A stretch of DNA of 6,950 nucleotides. Origin: an uncultured Clostridiaceae bacterium (lineage in GTDB: Bacteria > Bacillota > Clostridia > Clostridiales > Oxobacteraceae). This document shows positions 5,728 to 6,950 of the stretch, one piece after another; positions within the stretch are counted from its first letter, which is position 1, and each line of letters begins with the position of its first letter. The DNA is taken from assembly GCA_937900065.1 (NCBI GenBank), contig CALCDS010000213.1, positions 1 through 6,950 on the forward strand. Direction: 5' to 3'. A program made the position numbers and the translations under genes. The notes under the pieces are model-generated. The model made no database searches and was not told where the DNA came from. It worked only from the letters and a program-made list of their open reading frames with translations.

Positions 5728-6950
5728 ACTCGCATTCCCCCTCGTTATACACTGCAGGAATAGTAATCGTGACAGTAGTAAATACACCTGGGCTGCTTTC
5801 TATGTTAAGGCCGTATTTCTCGCCGAAATACAGTTTAATCCTTTCCTGGACATTTGCTATACCTATGCTGTTAAAACGCTCCCTGTTTTGGTTTGGGCCG
5901 TCTCTATTGAGTATGGTTTCTATATTTTCTTCCAAAATACCAACTCCATTGTCAGTTACAGATATGTTCACATCGTTTCCGTCCATAAATCCTTTGACAA
6001 TTATAAGCCCACGGCCTTCTTTGGGTTCGATTCCATGGATAAGCGAATTTTCAATTATAGGTTGTAATGTGAATTTTGGTATCCTGCAATTTAGTATTTC
6101 ATCATCTATGGAAAAATGCACTTCAAATTTATCGCAATATTTATATTGCTGTATGTTTATATACTCTTTCACGTATTCTATCTCATCTTTGATGCTTATG
6201 AGCTGATCCTTGCTTATGCTTGAGCTTAAAAGCTGTATGAGTGAAGTTACAAGGCTGCTTATGTTATCGGCCTTTTGCGCACTCGCCAGCCAGCGGACCG
6301 TATTGAGTGTATTATACAGAAAATGGGGATTGACTTGAGCTTGAAACGCTTTCATTTCTGCAATACGCTTTTGCTTTTCTTTGCTTTTTATATTATTCAG
6401 CAAATCTCTTATTTTACCGGTCATATATTTAAATCCATTGCTCAATTCCTCAATCTCATCGCCTGAGTTGATGTTTACATCCACATTGAAGTTTCCCTTC
6501 GCCACGGATTGCATCGCATCTCTCAACTTGAATATATTGATTGTGATAGAGTATGAAACAATCAGCGAGACAGCCAATACGGCGATCAATGAAATTATGG
6601 ATATCGCTATTGTATTGTTTCTTGTTTTCACCGAGTTTCTCATGAGCTCGCTCTTCGATATCAAACCTACAGTCGTCCAACCGGTATAGTCGGATTTGTA
6701 ATATTCTATATAATAATCCTGTTTATTTATCTTCTTCATGATGCTTCCTTCAGATTTATCGGGATCAAAGCCGATTGTCCCATAGACAGTATTCGATATA
6801 TTTCTATTCAGCATTTCAGGGTCAGGATGATATACAAAATTTCCATCTTCATCAATTACAAACAAAGTGCTTTTATACGGAATCTTTGCGCTGAATATCT
6901 TATCGACGATATCATATCTGAAATCTATCATTACAAAGCCCAAAACTTTA
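5720..6950 (-). CDS. Sensor histidine kinase, YesM-like (5' end off window)
   Basis: Membrane sensor kinase, expected to phosphorylate the regulator whose gene overlaps its 3' end by 8 bases. The frame is open to base 6950, so the N-terminal membrane segment and part of the sensor domain are missing. Numbering from the TTG codon at 6941-6943: residues 1-100 are the end of an extracellular Cache-type sensor (LFVIDEDGNFVYHPD, GWTTVGLIS); 111-134 form a membrane helix; 135-187 a HAMP linker; 190-260 the His-kinase domain with phospho-acceptor His207 in QVNPHFLYNTLNT; and 290-395 the ATPase domain. Its N box (QPIIENSLIHG, Asn299), G1 box (DNGVGI, 331-336) and G2 box (GIANVQERI, 361-369) are intact. 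This arrangement matches the YesM/LytS-type kinases that pair with AraC-type regulators. The TTG at 6943 is not proposed as the start. The promoter lies outside the window. Confidence 0.93.
   Translation of the reverse strand, partial: KVLGFVMIDFRYDIVDKIFSAKIPYKSTLFVIDEDGNFVYHPDPEMLNRNISNTVYGTIGFDPDKSEGSIMKKINKQDYYIEYYKSDYTGWTTVGLISKSELMRNSVKTRNNTIAISIISLIAVLAVSLIVSYSITINIFKLRDAMQSVAKGNFNVDVNINSGDEIEELSNGFKYMTGKIRDLLNNIKSKEKQKRIAEMKAFQAQVNPHFLYNTLNTVRWLASAQKADNISSLVTSLIQLLSSSISKDQLISIKDEIEYVKEYINIQQYKYCDKFEVHFSIDDEILNCRIPKFTLQPIIENSLIHGIEPKEGRGLIIVKGFMDGNDVNISVTDNGVGILEENIETILNRDGPNQNRERFNSIGIANVQERIKLYFGEKYGLNIESSPGVFTTVTITIPAVYNEGECEYV
5736..5743 (-). promoter_or_regulatory. Ribosome binding site of the regulator, inside the kinase gene
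   Basis: GAGGGGGA on the minus strand lies within the last codons of the kinase gene and 8 bases before the regulator ATG at 5727. It supports that start over the longer frame and suggests coupled translation of the two proteins. Confidence 0.65.

Noticed and set aside
5728..5787. Longer N-terminus of the response regulator (20 extra residues).
   Set aside because: The extension lies wholly inside the kinase gene in another frame. Receiver domains normally begin a few residues before the VDDD motif, as they do with the start at 5727.
5615..6067. Open frame of 150 codons on the plus strand.
   Set aside because: It lies opposite the kinase and regulator coding sequences, crosses both genes, shows no recognisable domain, and is explained as an antisense shadow.

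Overview
The window looks like a carbohydrate-uptake locus from a low-GC Gram-positive bacterium, probably a member of the Clostridia. The basis is AT-rich DNA, frequent ATA isoleucine and AGA/AGG arginine codons, strong purine-rich ribosome binding sites (AGGAGG, GAGGGGGA), a lipoprotein-type sugar-binding protein, and a two-component pair of the YesM/YesN type that is common in Firmicutes. Nothing in the sequence fixes the genus.

Every gene I can support lies on the minus strand, so the locus reads from high to low coordinates. In transcription order it holds: a membrane sensor histidine kinase (its 5' end lies beyond base 6950); a response regulator with an AraC-type DNA-binding domain, which overlaps the kinase gene by 8 bases; a 213-base intergenic region with a candidate extended -10 promoter; a lipoprotein solute-binding protein; a 93-base gap holding a perfect 17-bp hairpin; two MalF/MalG-like permeases 11 bases apart; and, 21 bases further on, a glycoside hydrolase of the GH43 type that runs off the left edge at base 1. 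No ATPase gene for the transporter is visible.

A working model, which is inference: an extracellular sugar signal is sensed by the Cache-type domain of the kinase. The kinase phosphorylates the regulator, which activates the promoter in front of the binding-protein gene. The binding protein and permeases import an oligosaccharide, powered by an ATPase encoded elsewhere, and the cytoplasmic GH43 enzyme trims it. The hairpin behind the binding-protein gene probably helps make more binding protein than permease.

I found no RNA genes, CRISPR arrays, insertion sequences, phage genes or disrupted genes. I see an ordinary but well-formed regulated uptake operon rather than a new system. The points most worth checking are the intergenic hairpin, the activator-dependent-looking promoter with a long leader, and the substrate of the GH43 enzyme.
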